From contig NC_070604.1 of assembly GCF_027172205.1 (NCBI RefSeq), forward strand, positions 76,111,023 to 76,175,022: 64,000 nucleotides of DNA, in the 5' to 3' direction. This document shows, one piece after another, positions 34,592 through 45,870 of the stretch (its first letter is position 1; every line of letters begins with the position of its first letter). The stretch comes from Podarcis raffonei. Taxonomy: Eukaryota; Chordata; Lepidosauria; Squamata; Lacertidae. The notes below the pieces were generated by a model. The model was not told the origin of the DNA. It ran no database searches and saw nothing but the letters and a program-made list of their open reading frames with translations. Position numbers and translations under genes: made by a program.

Positions 34592-37034
34592 TAGCAAAGG
34601 AAAGTACCCCCCACAAAAAACCAACCCCTCCCTACTTAAAGGGCACTGGAAAATAAGAACATTTATTGGCACCAAAACCTCACCAGAGGCACCAGGTGAG
34701 CCTCTTGAAGGGGGAAAAATCCATCATCAGGGTGCCACAACATAAAAGGTCCTGCTTTGGTTTGCTGCCCACCATCTCTGCACAGGTGGGGTCACTTGGA
34801 TAAGTGCCTCTCATTAAACAGGCAGGTTCATGCAGAGTTATGTGGTCCCTCAGGTGCCTCAATCCCACGCTTGGAAAGGAGCAGGCAATTTAGATCAGAG
34901 ACATGGCATGGGAAGGAAGGGTTAAGAAAAAAAATCTTCCTCAGCATGGTGGCTTTGAAGTTAAAATAAAACCCATGGGAGATCCTGATTATTGATCTCC
35001 TGCATCATGTTCAGTCGGGTGATGGTAAAAGCATGAGCTGGTTCCAAAGCACAAGTCCTGCATTTAAAAAGAAAACAAACAAATGCTACCTCTTGGGAAC
35101 CTATATAATGATTTTTGGTGATGTTTTTTGCTTTGTGCTCCTAAGTCTGATATGCGTGGCCCATTTTTACTATGATAATAGATACCTCTCTCTGGGTGAG
35201 CCCTTTGAAGTGAATGAGAGGCGTACAAGACAACTTCCCAGAGGACTGGACCTTTAGCAAAATAGAAGATGCATTTCTAAGCAGGGTGTTTTGCTCAACA
35301 CTTTCCAGAATCTGTTTCAATAATACTGTTATAGAGAAGCAAATATTGCTATCCTTCTGCCTCTTTAAGGAGCACAGAGGGTATTCCCCCTCCAAACAGA
35401 TAGTGTTTCTATACTGTTTAAACGGATGTTCCAAAGCCCATTAGCAATGGTAATGCTGTGCTGGCTTTTGTTTCGTAAATATTTTCCCTCTATTATGTTC
35501 CCAGACTATCTGAAGGCCATCAACACACTGCTGATGATGAACTAGGAATCTTCACCTACAATCATCACCTTTCAAATGACCCATGAAAGAGTCTTTGGAG
35601 ATCAAAAGATCTGCCTCTACCCCCCCCCCCTCATACCTCTTTGACTCAGATACTGATGGGATTTAGCACCCATGTGGGACATGGATATGGCCCAGGAGCT
35701 GAATTACCTGAAGGGGGTTGGGGTGGCAGAGGAGATGCTGTTGGATTTCTTTCCACTTTGGCTCCATAGTATCACTCGCAAAATGGTTAGAAACCAAAAG
35801 AAGAAGGTATTTGCATCATATAAATCTCTTAGTACGTTAGTTGACTCTCAATTGGTGATCTTGGCTAGTCAATGGAACCTCATGCAAATTTATCTGTAGC
35901 AATATTACATTGCATGTTTAAGGGTTCCTGCTTGGCCCATACCTAGAAAGCACAGGTCTCAGAGGTTTTCCACTTTTCGCATGCTTCCTACACATGGGTC
36001 TGAAAGGTTTCTCATTTGCCCCACATCTTTCCTCCAGAAAACCTGCTTTTTACTGCTGAATTGGAACAAAAGGCAACCCACAGAAAACCCGGTTGCTGTT
36101 TGTTCTGATGCAGCAGTAAAGGGTAGGTTTTCCTTGGGGAAAATGGAAGTGTGGAGGAGCCCTAAGATTCCAAGGTGTGACAGAAGTATTTTGGGTGAAT
36201 TGTAGTTCGCCTTCTCCATTCATTATATGGTACATAATGGTCTAGGGTGCTTTTTGCAGTCCTATGTTTGGAGGTATCATGTAAGGGGGAGGGATGGCTT
36301 TGTTACACTCTGCTACAGCCGTAGGTCCAATTGCTGTAGGTTAAACTTCTCACAGATGCTTTATAGACTTTTACAGACATGCTCTTAGGATAGCAGCCTT
36401 AATGTTTATTTAAAGGATAGACATATAATCAATTCATGTGACCTAATGCTGGCCCTCATCAAACAGCTTAGTTCACATTACAGCTGCCTGTGCAGCAAAG
36501 TTGTTATCTGATTGTTCTATCACACAGATCAGTTTTCACTGCACTGTGAAGTGAGTGGGGAAAATTACTCCAGAGCATGTCCGCAGGACCACTTAAGGCA
36601 AGCATTTGGGGGGCTCCTGCTTGTTTGGCTGATCTCTCTCTTTCCAAAAGCACAGGCTATATCCACACACCTTATGCTATCCCTGTGTTTCCAGGGGGCT
36701 TGAGTCCTCGCGTTAAGGAATGAGCATGCAACTGTTGTTCTGGTTTAATTAATCCTGCATAAAAAGAATATGACTGTGGAGTGTGTCTATGTGAGAGACG
36801 GAGTCAGAAACACAGAGTGAGTGAGTGAGAGATGTCTTGGGCTGTGGAGCCAACTTTACAACATTTAAGGAACCGGCAAATCTGAAATAAGGTGCCTTGG
36901 CTACATCGTGTTTGATGAAGCTGCCATGTTTGGATAACAGGAACCATTCAGTCAAAATATGAAAGGGTGATTGAAAGGAACTGAAAGATGTTAAGTCTCA
37001 GTCAAAGACATCACTCCACTGAAGGAATTGCGTC

Positions 37035-37445
37035 AATGTTGGAGGCTTCTTCTATCTCTCTCTTCTTTGGCGATCACTTGTAGCCGAGTAAGATTATCTT
37101 CCATGAACACAGTCTTAACAGTGAGTCCATAAGTGACTGTCGAGGTCAATTCTGGATCCACAAATCCTTCCACAGCGGGGACATATATTTCTTGGCGGAA
37201 GTTGATCAAGGTTTGCCAAACGTGCCTTCCTCTTGGCACGTTTCTCCCTTTCGTCCTGAGCTTGAGCATCTTCAAAGTCCATGACATCTTTGGCAAACGC
37301 TGTTCTCCAGTTGGAGCACTCGCAGGCCAGTGTTTCCCAGTTGTCGGTGTTTATACTACATTTTTTAGCTTTGCCTTGAGAGAGTCTTTAAACCTCTTTT
37401 GTGGACCTCCAGCATTACGCTTTCCATTCTTAAGTTCGGAATAGA
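37035..37445 (-). mobile_element. Non-LTR retrotransposon C-terminus with C2H2-type finger
   Basis: The minus strand reads RFKDSLKAKLKNVV, then NTDNWETLACECSNWRTAFA, then FEDAQAQDEREKRAKRKARL, then ICPRCGRICGSRIDLDSHLW (the first pieces in different frames). The order RFKDxLK - WETLA - WR - basic linker - CPxCxRxCxSRIxLxSHxxxH is the known C-terminal tail of a group of metazoan LINE polymerases. The copy is frame-disrupted and 5'-truncated. Clade not assigned. Confidence 0.65.
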
Positions 37446-37484
37446 GTAGTTGCTTTGGAAGGCGATAATTGCTTCAATGTTGGA

Positions 37485-37640
37485 ATACCAGTCACTGGGA
37501 ACCGCAGGAGGAGGGAATGTTATTGTCCTTGAATCCTGCTCACGGGTTTCCCACAGGCATCTGGTTGGCCGCTGTGAGAACAGGATGTTGGACTAGGTGG
37601 GCCTCTGGCCTGATCCAGCAGGCTACTCTAATGCTTTTCT
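37485..37640 (+). mobile_element. Dispersed SINE/LINE 3' tail (CTGGCCTGATCCAGCAGG type)
   Basis: Contains CCCACAGGCATCTGGTTGGC, GAACAGGATGTTGGACTAGG and GGCCTGATCCAGCAGGC in order, a widespread reptile repeat whose 3' end normally continues to TTATGTTC. The same family lies reversed at 25345-25510. I recognise the repeat but not its formal family name. Confidence 0.55.
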
Positions 37641-38229
37641 GAAAAGGTTAAGGGCTACATTTTGTAGGAAGCGTCTCCAGGAAGCAAATATATATGGAAG
37701 CAAATATATATATACCAATAAGCAAATGTATACAGGAGCCCATAGTCGGCCACTTGAAGTCTGGGCCGCGTTCTGTACAAGACATTGTGCATCGGCAATG
37801 ACGACATTCCATTGGCTTTTAATAGAGAAAGAGCTGGGGGGGGGAGGGAAGAACTGCAGTTATTCCCAGCCCAGCATGCCATCTTTGTATGTGGCCCCCA
37901 CCCCCCAACAGAGGACAATGGTTCCCCTTGCTGTGAGAATCCCTGGGAAGCTGGAGTCTGACAATACTGCCCCATAGCTGCCGAGGGAGAGAGAGAGAGA
38001 GATTGTTAGGAGTCATCAGTTTTTACCACTTTCCTTTTATACCAGCCTCCTCCTCACTCGCCGCCCCCCACATTTCCCCCCTTTGTTGGCACAGGGTTGC
38101 CATCTACCAGCTGTTCCCAATTCCTTCACCCTTTTTTGCCTTTCAGCACCACACTACCATGAAATACACTTAAGAGAAATTGCTTCCACTTCAGCAGGCC
38201 CCTCTGCTTCCCCTGCCCTATTGAGCTGA

Positions 38230-38720
38230 TTTAATAATAATAATGATAAAAGAAGACGAAAACCCTTTCTCGTTTCCAGACCTGGCTTCCCCAAAAGCCA
38301 CTTCCTAACTTGCAGGGGGAAGTTATTATATTTGCTATCGCAGCACAATTCAGATTTGCCCGTCTGTCGTCTTCTAATTGATTTAGATTGATCTCTTGAG
38401 TGTTTCTCACAGTCTGGGACTGTTTGTTCTCTCCTCCGCCTCTCGCTGGTGAGCTGACCTCGCCCACAGAGTGAGCATTGGCGTTTTCTGAAAAAGGTTT
38501 CTCCCACCGATTCATGAAACAGAGGTTTTCTCGCGCGCCAACAAACTTATCCTTTTCTTCTCTCTCCCCTCCTGCTCTGGTGGCTTTTGCGGCATAATCG
38601 GATTATAATTCAGACTTGAACTGTACTCGGGTCTCCATCAGTCACACCTAAAGAAAAGCAGCTTGGGAGAAAATGGATAACCAAGAACCAATTGCCAGCT
38701 CTCATAGACTCATAAACAAG
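38230..38720. other. Unique block with paired-homeodomain palindrome; candidate conserved non-coding element
   Basis: Repeat-free sequence containing TAATCGGATTA at 38595-38605, the P3 palindrome bound by K50 homeodomain dimers (OTX, GSC, PITX). ATTGATTTAGATTGAT lies at about 38378-38393. No splice-flanked coding frame is visible. A regulatory role is inference. Confidence 0.3.
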
Positions 38721-38971
38721 ATGACCAGCTGCAGGGCCACGACACCTATAAACCTAAAGGATGATCCTGAGACTAGAGTGGCACCTGCCATTTTAGTAAA
38801 AACAACAACAAACAGATTAGACAACCTGAGTAGGACCCAAAGAAGTAGCTCCAGGTTCCTCAAAGGATGCCAGGCTTATGTTTCATGAACGGCAGTATCC
38901 CATGTCACATGGCAAACACCTTTTGAAATTGAGGTGAGTTTGCAATGTACGTAGCACAGGAATCAGCTGTC

Positions 38972-39387
38972 GGCTGTGTACAAACCTATACATCTAAAGC
39001 ACCCCCAAATAATCTTGGGAATTGTCCACCTCTAACAGTGCTACAATTCCCAGCAGCCCTAACAAACTGCACACTACACACACTCTACCTTTAAAACACA
39101 CAGAGAGCACATTATTTCCCTCTGGAAAAATTCTGGGTGCTATAGCGTTACTGGGAATTGTAACTCTGTGAGGGGTAAACTACAGTGCTTGAGGGAAAGA
39201 GTGCTTCAAATGTGCTTTAAATGTATAGTGCAGGTGTCACGAACCTTTGGCTTTCCAGATGTTGCTGAACTACAACTCCTATCAGCCCCAGCAAGTATGA
39301 CAAATGGCCACAGACAATGGGGTTTGTAGTTCAGCCACATCTGGAGGGCCAAAAACTCCTGACATCTGGTAGAGTGTGTACACAGCC
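38972..39387. mobile_element. MITE with GGCTGTGTACA termini, host to a nested hAT copy
   Basis: Starts GGCTGTGTACAAACC and ends GTGTGTACACAGCC, inverted termini of about 14 bp. The interior carries AATTCCCAG blocks in both orientations (39010-39060, 39140-39165). It is interrupted at 39231-39368 by a separate hAT-type element. The superfamily is not assigned because no flanking duplication was clear. Confidence 0.65.
39231..39368. mobile_element. hAT-type foldback MITE nested in another MITE
   Basis: Starts CAGGTGTCACGAACC and ends CTCCTGACATCTG, with inverted CTACAACTCC / GTAGTTCAGCC blocks inside. Flanks GTATAGTG (39223-39230) and GTAGAGTG (39369-39376) are an 8-bp duplication with one difference. 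Removing the element restores the host MITE's end, so the order of insertion is clear. Confidence 0.75.
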
Positions 39388-39614
39388 TCCAGTTCCCAGG
39401 CTATGGTGTTGTGTAGGGGTGTGATTTAATGCACTTTACATTTCTGGTATGTGTGCAGCCATAATTAAACCTGTCAAAAATTCAAAAATCAGGCACTGCC
39501 AAAGCTGAAGTGCTGCAGAAGTCTGCCTGTCACTCTCTCATTAGTATTAGGCTGAAAGCTGGTGAGTGCAGGAATGTCACTTGATGAGCATTGTGACGAA
39601 GAGTGGATTGGAAT

Positions 39615-39619
39615 ACACA

Positions 39620-39671
<52 letters not shown>
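39615..39671. repeat. Compound (CA)n(GA)n microsatellite
   Basis: About eleven CA units pass directly into about seventeen GA units with no interruption. Confidence 0.95.
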
Positions 39672-39675
<4 letters not shown>

Positions 39676-40696
39676 TGTGGTTTATAAATGGTTTTCCTTC
39701 CACTAAGTGGCAAGGCAGAAGAGAGTACTACTGTGGAAGAGACGAAGTAACTAAGAAGGCAGAATAATCTTTTTGCTAATAGCATTTTCCAGAGGAGGAT
39801 AATATTTCCATTTCCATAGTTCGGGTCCACTAGAAATCTCAGCTTGCGGTAATTGTGTATCTGGCACTTCATAAAGACAAAGAACTTCAGTGGTGATGAC
39901 TCTGTGAAATGAAGAATCGAGGTGTCACAGTAGCAAAAAAATCAAAAGCACAAAGGGAAGGAAATCATCATTCACATTTGAGTGCAGAAACAAATATGTA
40001 TATGCAGATGACAGGATAGAGATGGGCAGCGCACTTGAAACGTGCTCGATTATGCATATGCTGCTTCATGCACATCTGAAGCCAAAGGCAAGTGGATCTG
40101 CTTTCCTCTTCCACAGAGGCCACTCCAGTTTTCCATAAACAGCAGGATTCTATATTGGGTTGCATGCGCATAAAACAGATTAACACTTTCCCTGCATGCA
40201 TGCAGTGGAATTGTGTAGGTCTGTGGGTGCTGCTATACCATCCTCCATCCTGAAGTTGTTTTGGAGTACAACTTGAATCAGCCCCAACCAACACAAATGT
40301 CCAAAACATCTGGAAGGGCTCATGTTGGCAAAAACTACGCTTTTGCAACTATTCCGCCATGCATCGTCAGGGGGCAACTGGTTGCAGCGTGCCATTTTCC
40401 TCTAGTTTTTGTACAGTATATAAAGGGTTGTTTGTACACAGCACCCCCACATACCTGAATTTCTGATCTTACCAACTGTGTCCAAGGTGGGATGTGAAGA
40501 AGTAGAGTTTGTACTACATAACAGAAAGGGGCAGTAAGATGTCATAATCTGTGCCTTGTTTCTGCACTGAAAGCCTCAAATGTTGGTATTAACAAGAAGC
40601 TTATTGTGTAAAAATAGCCTTGTTTCTATTTATCTTAGTACCAGGAATATGGAGGAAAAAATAATATCCAGGGTTTTTCTTTGGGGGGGGGTGGGA

Positions 40697-40699
<3 letters not shown>

Positions 40700-40729
<30 letters not shown>
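40700..40729. repeat. (GT)n microsatellite
   Basis: About fifteen perfect GT units following a G-rich run. Confidence 0.95.
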
Positions 40730-40736
<7 letters not shown>

Positions 40737-41029
40737 GACTCAGGAAAATTATAACTTATTAAGCCATGTGTTTAAATCAGTAAATGGAATGGGTGAACAC
40801 TAATTTAAAACAGTTCTGGGGGGAATCTCATATTCTTGGAAAATGACCCATTCAAAGTGGAACTCTTGGATGGAAAGCAGCTCTCCACTATTAAAAATTT
40901 CCTCCGGTTTTTCTTTTAGGCACAAATACAAACACGATAAAGTTTTCCCCTTTAGGAACACAAAACTTAGATACGCCATTTGCGTGTGGCTGCCATGTTC
41001 CACTCCGCCAGTTTTGATCCTTCTGTGCT

Positions 41030-41700
41030 GCGGTTGTGTTTTGGAGACATTCTGCATCTCCTCCTCCTCCCCTCCATCGCCCGCCTCACTCCCCTCTTTT
41101 GTCTTTTGGTAACAGCATTTGGCATTTCCCGGACAGCCCGGACTCCATAAGGCCTCAGAGTTTGAATGCTAGAACGGCTTGAACATTGCCTGCTGAGACT
41201 GAAGAAGAACTTGAGTGAAAATAATCCTCTCCTTTGTTCTGCTTGGTTTGCTTTTTGTTTGCCTGACAGATGTTCGGCCCCTGAGCGTGTGCATGGAACG
41301 GCTCCTCCGAAGAGTCGCCAGGCCCTGTGATCAGTCAGCTTATTGATTTCTGAATATCCCCGTGCTGCTTATTGCCACCACTCGGCCCAGGACAGGCTTC
41401 TGGGCCTGAGACCTCTCTCTCTCTTTCCCCCTCCCCGTTTTCCCACTCTCCCTGACATACACAGACTGACACACAATTTGGGAGACCTCCCGTTGCGAAG
41501 CTCCAGAGGAAAGCAGGTCTTCCTACTGTGCAACTTTAAATGGCAGTGGGCGCGGGCGGTGGCGGAGCAAATTCTGTCAAGCGGGCAGATGTGATGATGT
41601 GTATTGATGCGTCATGACATGTCATTTCAAATGGGATGGAAAGCTCTGGGGCCAGAAGAGGCCTTGCGGTTCCTCTCTAAGCCTGTCTTCACTGGATCTG
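41030..41700. other. Unique, relatively GC-rich block; candidate regulatory or conserved non-coding element
   Basis: Higher GC than neighbours, free of recognisable repeats, with a C/T-rich run at 41415-41450 and a cluster near 41595-41640 holding TGATGCGTCATGACATGTCA, an AP-1/CRE-like half-site array. No convincing coding frame. Conservation cannot be judged from one sequence. Confidence 0.3.
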
Positions 41701-43120
41701 AATAATGGATGGATGAATGGATCAAAGGTATAATTCTGAGCACAGTCGCACACATTCTAGGCTGGTGGTGTCTGAATCCCATTCATTTCTTTGTTTGTTT
41801 CTTTAAACAGCGCTGCATTTTGTTGCTTGCTGTCCTATAGCTTGTCTGCACCAGATTTTACTGTGTGTTTGCAGCTGCTTGCGTAGTCCACACGATGTCT
41901 ACCCTCAAACAACGCCAATCTCAATAAATTGGGGGATACTGGGCTGCCAACTGCTCCACTCAGGGTTGCAGATGACTTGCTTCAGTGTCTTTGGGTGGGT
42001 AGAGTGATCGTCACTTTCTGCTACTGCACTTTCCACGCCCACTAATTCCTCGGTGATTTCATTTCTTTTTCCAGCCTTGTTCATAACTATTTCTGGTGCA
42101 ATGCTGAGTGGAGGAGCGTAGCTTTAGCAAACACATAAGGGGATGCTTTCTGGGAAAGGCTAAACTTGTTTCTCATACAAATAAATGCAGGTGTGGACTT
42201 CTATGGTCTCATCTGAATGGTGGGGAAAGTGGATTAACAGCTAAATAATGCTCAAACGTGGACAATCCCCCAGCTGACACCTGTTGTTTCAAGGACATGA
42301 AAGAAGCAGCCTCCAGTTTTCAGGAGATACAGCTGAGTTTTCCACATCTGATTTCCTTGCTAACACTCTATGCTCAATTTTGACACAATTTTTGTCTCAT
42401 ATTTTTAATGATTTACCCCATGTTTAAGCCAACCTGTCAGGCAATGGAGGCCACAGGTTGAAGTGGCAAGGCTCATGGGAGCATCTCCTGGCTACGGAAC
42501 CTGTAAAGCGAAGAGTTAATCAGAGACTCCAAGGATATCAGACACAAGTTATGTAAGCTCCAGAGTATCCATCAAATTAATTAGATCCAATCAGCTATCA
42601 GCTACTATAACTCCAGGCAAGTTGCACTAGTATATGCTGTCTTGATACTAATGGCTTTTATAGAGTTGCCACTCAGATATGTGCTGCTGCGCCACAAAGC
42701 TGTGATTCTGATCTCGCGCATTCTATTCTGTAGTTGACTGAGCCTCGTGTTCAGGTGAATGTTTTGGTTCTTTTATACAGCTTTCCCTCCGTTATTGTGG
42801 TTTTGCTTCATCAGAGGGTTCCACTCTGGTGGCCTGGGGCATGGAGGAAGCAGATTTTCTGAGCCAATGAGGAAACAAGTCATTTGTGATAATAACTGGA
42901 TTATGGAGAAGATCCACATGGAAACTGATAGTCAATAGAAGGCTTCATTTTGTGGGAAAGTTGAGGAAAGTAGGAGAGGATATATTGATTAAATATTATC
43001 CCTCCTCACTCATGCTAGTGAACAAGTAGCAGATTGCTGGAAGCAAGTTGATGGATTCGTTAGAATTTAAGTTAAGCAATCCAGTCTGGCTTGGCCAATC
43101 TGGCTTGTTCCTTTTTATTT

Positions 43121-43541
43121 CCCTCTTAAAAATAATAATAACAAGACAGTCTTGTTTGAAAGTAAGAGTAAAGTTTATTTACATGCAGTGCTCTGAAGAC
43201 AGGCTTTTCTTGTGGTTACAGTTACATTTGTAGAGAAAAGAAGTCTAAGCTAGGCCTCAGACTTTCTACCTTGTGGCTTCCTTCCTCTGTAAGGATGAGC
43301 CATGTGCTGCCTAAGAGCCAGAAGAGAGAAAGATGGCAAAAGAGGAATATGGCTGCATGGCTAGCCCTTTTGTAGGGTCTGCTAGGGTCACGCCCATCTA
43401 CCTGATCATACACAGGGGGAGGATGCTCTATATCAGGTGTGACAGGAAGTCCTCCTTGTCTGGAGCAACGTTCTCCTGCGTGTCCACTCTAGGCAACAGG
43501 AAATGTTGTATTTGACTGCTTCACTGATGATACATCCCACA
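43121..43541 (-). mobile_element. LTR-like fossil, possible solo LTR
   Basis: On the minus strand the segment starts TGTGGGATGT, has a TATA-like CTACAAAAGGGC midway, and a polyadenylation signal (GTAAATAAAC) near its right part, followed by a T/C-rich stretch. This is the order of parts expected of a retroviral or Ty3-like LTR. Identical 5-bp TATTT flanks lie at 43116-43120 and 43542-43546. The 3' boundary is uncertain because no clean terminal CA sits beside the flank. No internal genes are present. Family and age undetermined; it looks like an old solo LTR. Confidence 0.4.
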
Positions 43542-43546
43542 TATTT

Positions 43547-45394
43547 CACCCGCAGAGGTAGAAATTTGGTTGGTGTTTTGACACTAGCTGACTAATAACT
43601 CTTCACCAAGACATTTGGGAGAGATTAATCAATATTGTTCTGCTGTTTTGTTCTAGTCTTAACTTGTTACACTGTGTTTTACAATTTTAAGGTTTATGTA
43701 TGCAGACCAACCTGAGGCCATTTATGATGAAAGGCAGCATATTAATTTACTGAATGAATTTTTCTTGCCAGCCTCAGGACCATGGATGGGGAACCAGTGT
43801 CCCCATGCAGATGTTGTATGAACCAAATTCCCAAATTGCCATTGGCCCAAGCCAATATGGCCAATGGTCAGGTCTTAAGGGTGCTGGAATCCAACATTTG
43901 TAGATCTAGAGATTACCCATTGCTGCTGCCTTTCATCAAATATATATTTGTCCTGATGTCTCGGGGCTTCTTCACACATGCATATACTCCTCAGTGCTGA
44001 ATTACGCAGCACCTACTGACACTCTGTAGAATGCTTGAACAGACTGTTGAGAAGAAATTTCATTTGAATTGAATGCGGAGTGATGTGAAAGTTCCGTCTG
44101 CGATGTTAGGCTTGCAATGGTCGATTCATACATGCAAGCCATCATCTGATCTTACTGTCATCAAGTGATGAACATAACGGCATGATCCAACATTTTGTAG
44201 AGGGCAGTATTTTGCCACAGCAGCAGGATTGGACAGCTGTGGGGATGATGACATGATTGTTATGAATGTATTGGCCATCCTGGGTGATCAAGTCTATTAA
44301 AGTCCCAACAAGCAGTACATTTTTGTGAAAACTCTTGCTATTTCATTCTCTAAAACAGATGTATAAAAATCATTTATGGGGATATTCACCCTTTTGACCC
44401 TGAGTGAAGCCAGTTTTTAACACATACGCCCATGACCTATCCAGCCAGATTATGTGAGTTGCACAAGCAACAAATCTCATTTTAATGTTGTGTGGCAATA
44501 CCAAACAAGTACTGTGTCCCTTTTAATAGGAAGGGCACTGCCCTGAAAAATATCCCTTTAAAAATACATTCCGCCTAATTCTGGTGAAGTCAAACAGCCT
44601 CTAAGTGCAGTGTGAAGGGAGAGACCCGGGACATCTTTCAATCTAGAGCAGCTGTTAAAACTGTCAAACGGTCTCAGTGTCCATTTGGCTGTGGTAGTAA
44701 ATGTGGCACTAATGAGATTGCGGGCCCTGCTTCTGTCCTGCTAGCAAATAAACACCTTCAGCCGCTGACATGTTTGTTACCACATCTGCTTAAGGGATGG
44801 GATTAACTATCTGCTTAATGTCACACTTCATTATGCTGTAGTTAAAATGCTACCTCCAGCAAAACTTTAGAGAGGGAGGGGAAAACATGAGATTTGTGAG
44901 GAAGGCCGGCTTTCCTGAAATCTAATATGAACAGAAATACCCCCTGCATGAAAGGTATGATAATAGCTTTGGTTGTTGGCATGTGCATGATATCAAGTTA
45001 CATGGGAAACCCACCACGTGGAAAGACAGCTTATTCTCAGAGATAATATAGAGCAAAACTGGTCAGGTTTTAATGGGCTGGGAGCAGAAAGGGGTGTGTG
45101 GAATTCTGTTTGTGCAGTTCCATGTAACCTTTAAAGCCCACAATGATCATGGTGTAGGTTTCTGTAGGGTGAATCCACACATCTGGATTGCAACACAACA
45201 CAACAGCAGTGAGGTCACAGCAGTGAGGTCACAGCCATATTCTATTACTACTTTAAGTTGAGAAATACGTAGAGAAAGAAGGTAGGAGAGAAATGGTATT
45301 ATTTTTAAAGGGTGCAGATGTTTGCAGAGGGGACAGGAAGCTTTTCTTCTGTGCACCTCCTGAAGTTAAATTATTTCAGGACCCAAGCAGATAG
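43547..45394. other. Intergenic sequence, no gene recognised
   Basis: Mostly unique sequence. A 14-bp unit (CAGTGAGGTCACAG type) is repeated twice in tandem at about 45206-45233. No exon-like or RNA-gene signal seen. Confidence 0.45.
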
Positions 45395-45620
45395 TTGTTA
45401 GTTGAATCTTGGCTGAGTTGCAGAGGGGCCATGGTTTCATCCCAGGTTTAATTCCAGGCACTTCCAGTTAATGGATCCCTCCAGTTGGGAGGGATGGGGA
45501 AAGCCTCTCCCTGAGAGCTGTTGTTAGATGGAGTAGATGTTAGTTAGTGGGTAAAGATGGGGCAGTGGTCTGCTTCATTGTAAGGCCGATTTGTTTGTCT
45601 GAAGGTAACTAGACTGATGC
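45395..45620 (+). mobile_element. tRNA-derived (MIR/core-like) SINE fragment
   Basis: Contains a degenerate B-box region (CATGGTTTCATCCCAGG), the block GGCACTTCCAGTTAATGGAT, then CTCCCTGAGAGCTGTTG and CAGTGGTCTGCTTCATTGTA. This order matches a common reptile SINE whose 3' end reads TGGTCTGACTCAGTATAAGG. The same family occurs reversed at 24190-24917. Confidence 0.5.
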
Positions 45621-45714
45621 ATACAGTGAAAAACCAACAAAACAGTTCAAATAAAGAACAAAATTTGATGTATAGATTAAATACACAAGTGACAATTGGG
45701 GGGGGGGGAGTTAT

Positions 45715-45870
45715 GCACAAGCCCTATTGAAATTTCTTCTTCTTCTTCCTTATATTTATTTGTTGAATTACCCCTGCCCCCATAATGAAACTCAAAGTAA
45801 CTTACAAAAAATGAACATTTGAAACAAGTATAAAACAGTCCAAGCTACACAAATAAAATAATGACAACTG
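45715..45870 (-). mobile_element. LINE/SINE 3'-tail remnant (minus strand)
   Basis: The minus strand shows a run from TTTTGTAAGTTACTTTGAG to AAATAAATATAAGG, resembling the GTAAGCCGCTTTGAG...AAATAAATA tails of squamate L2-type elements. Weak match. Confidence 0.35.

Noticed and set aside
34428-34656. Overlapping short frames on both strands
   Set aside because: Both lie within the Sauria SINE at 34222-34591.
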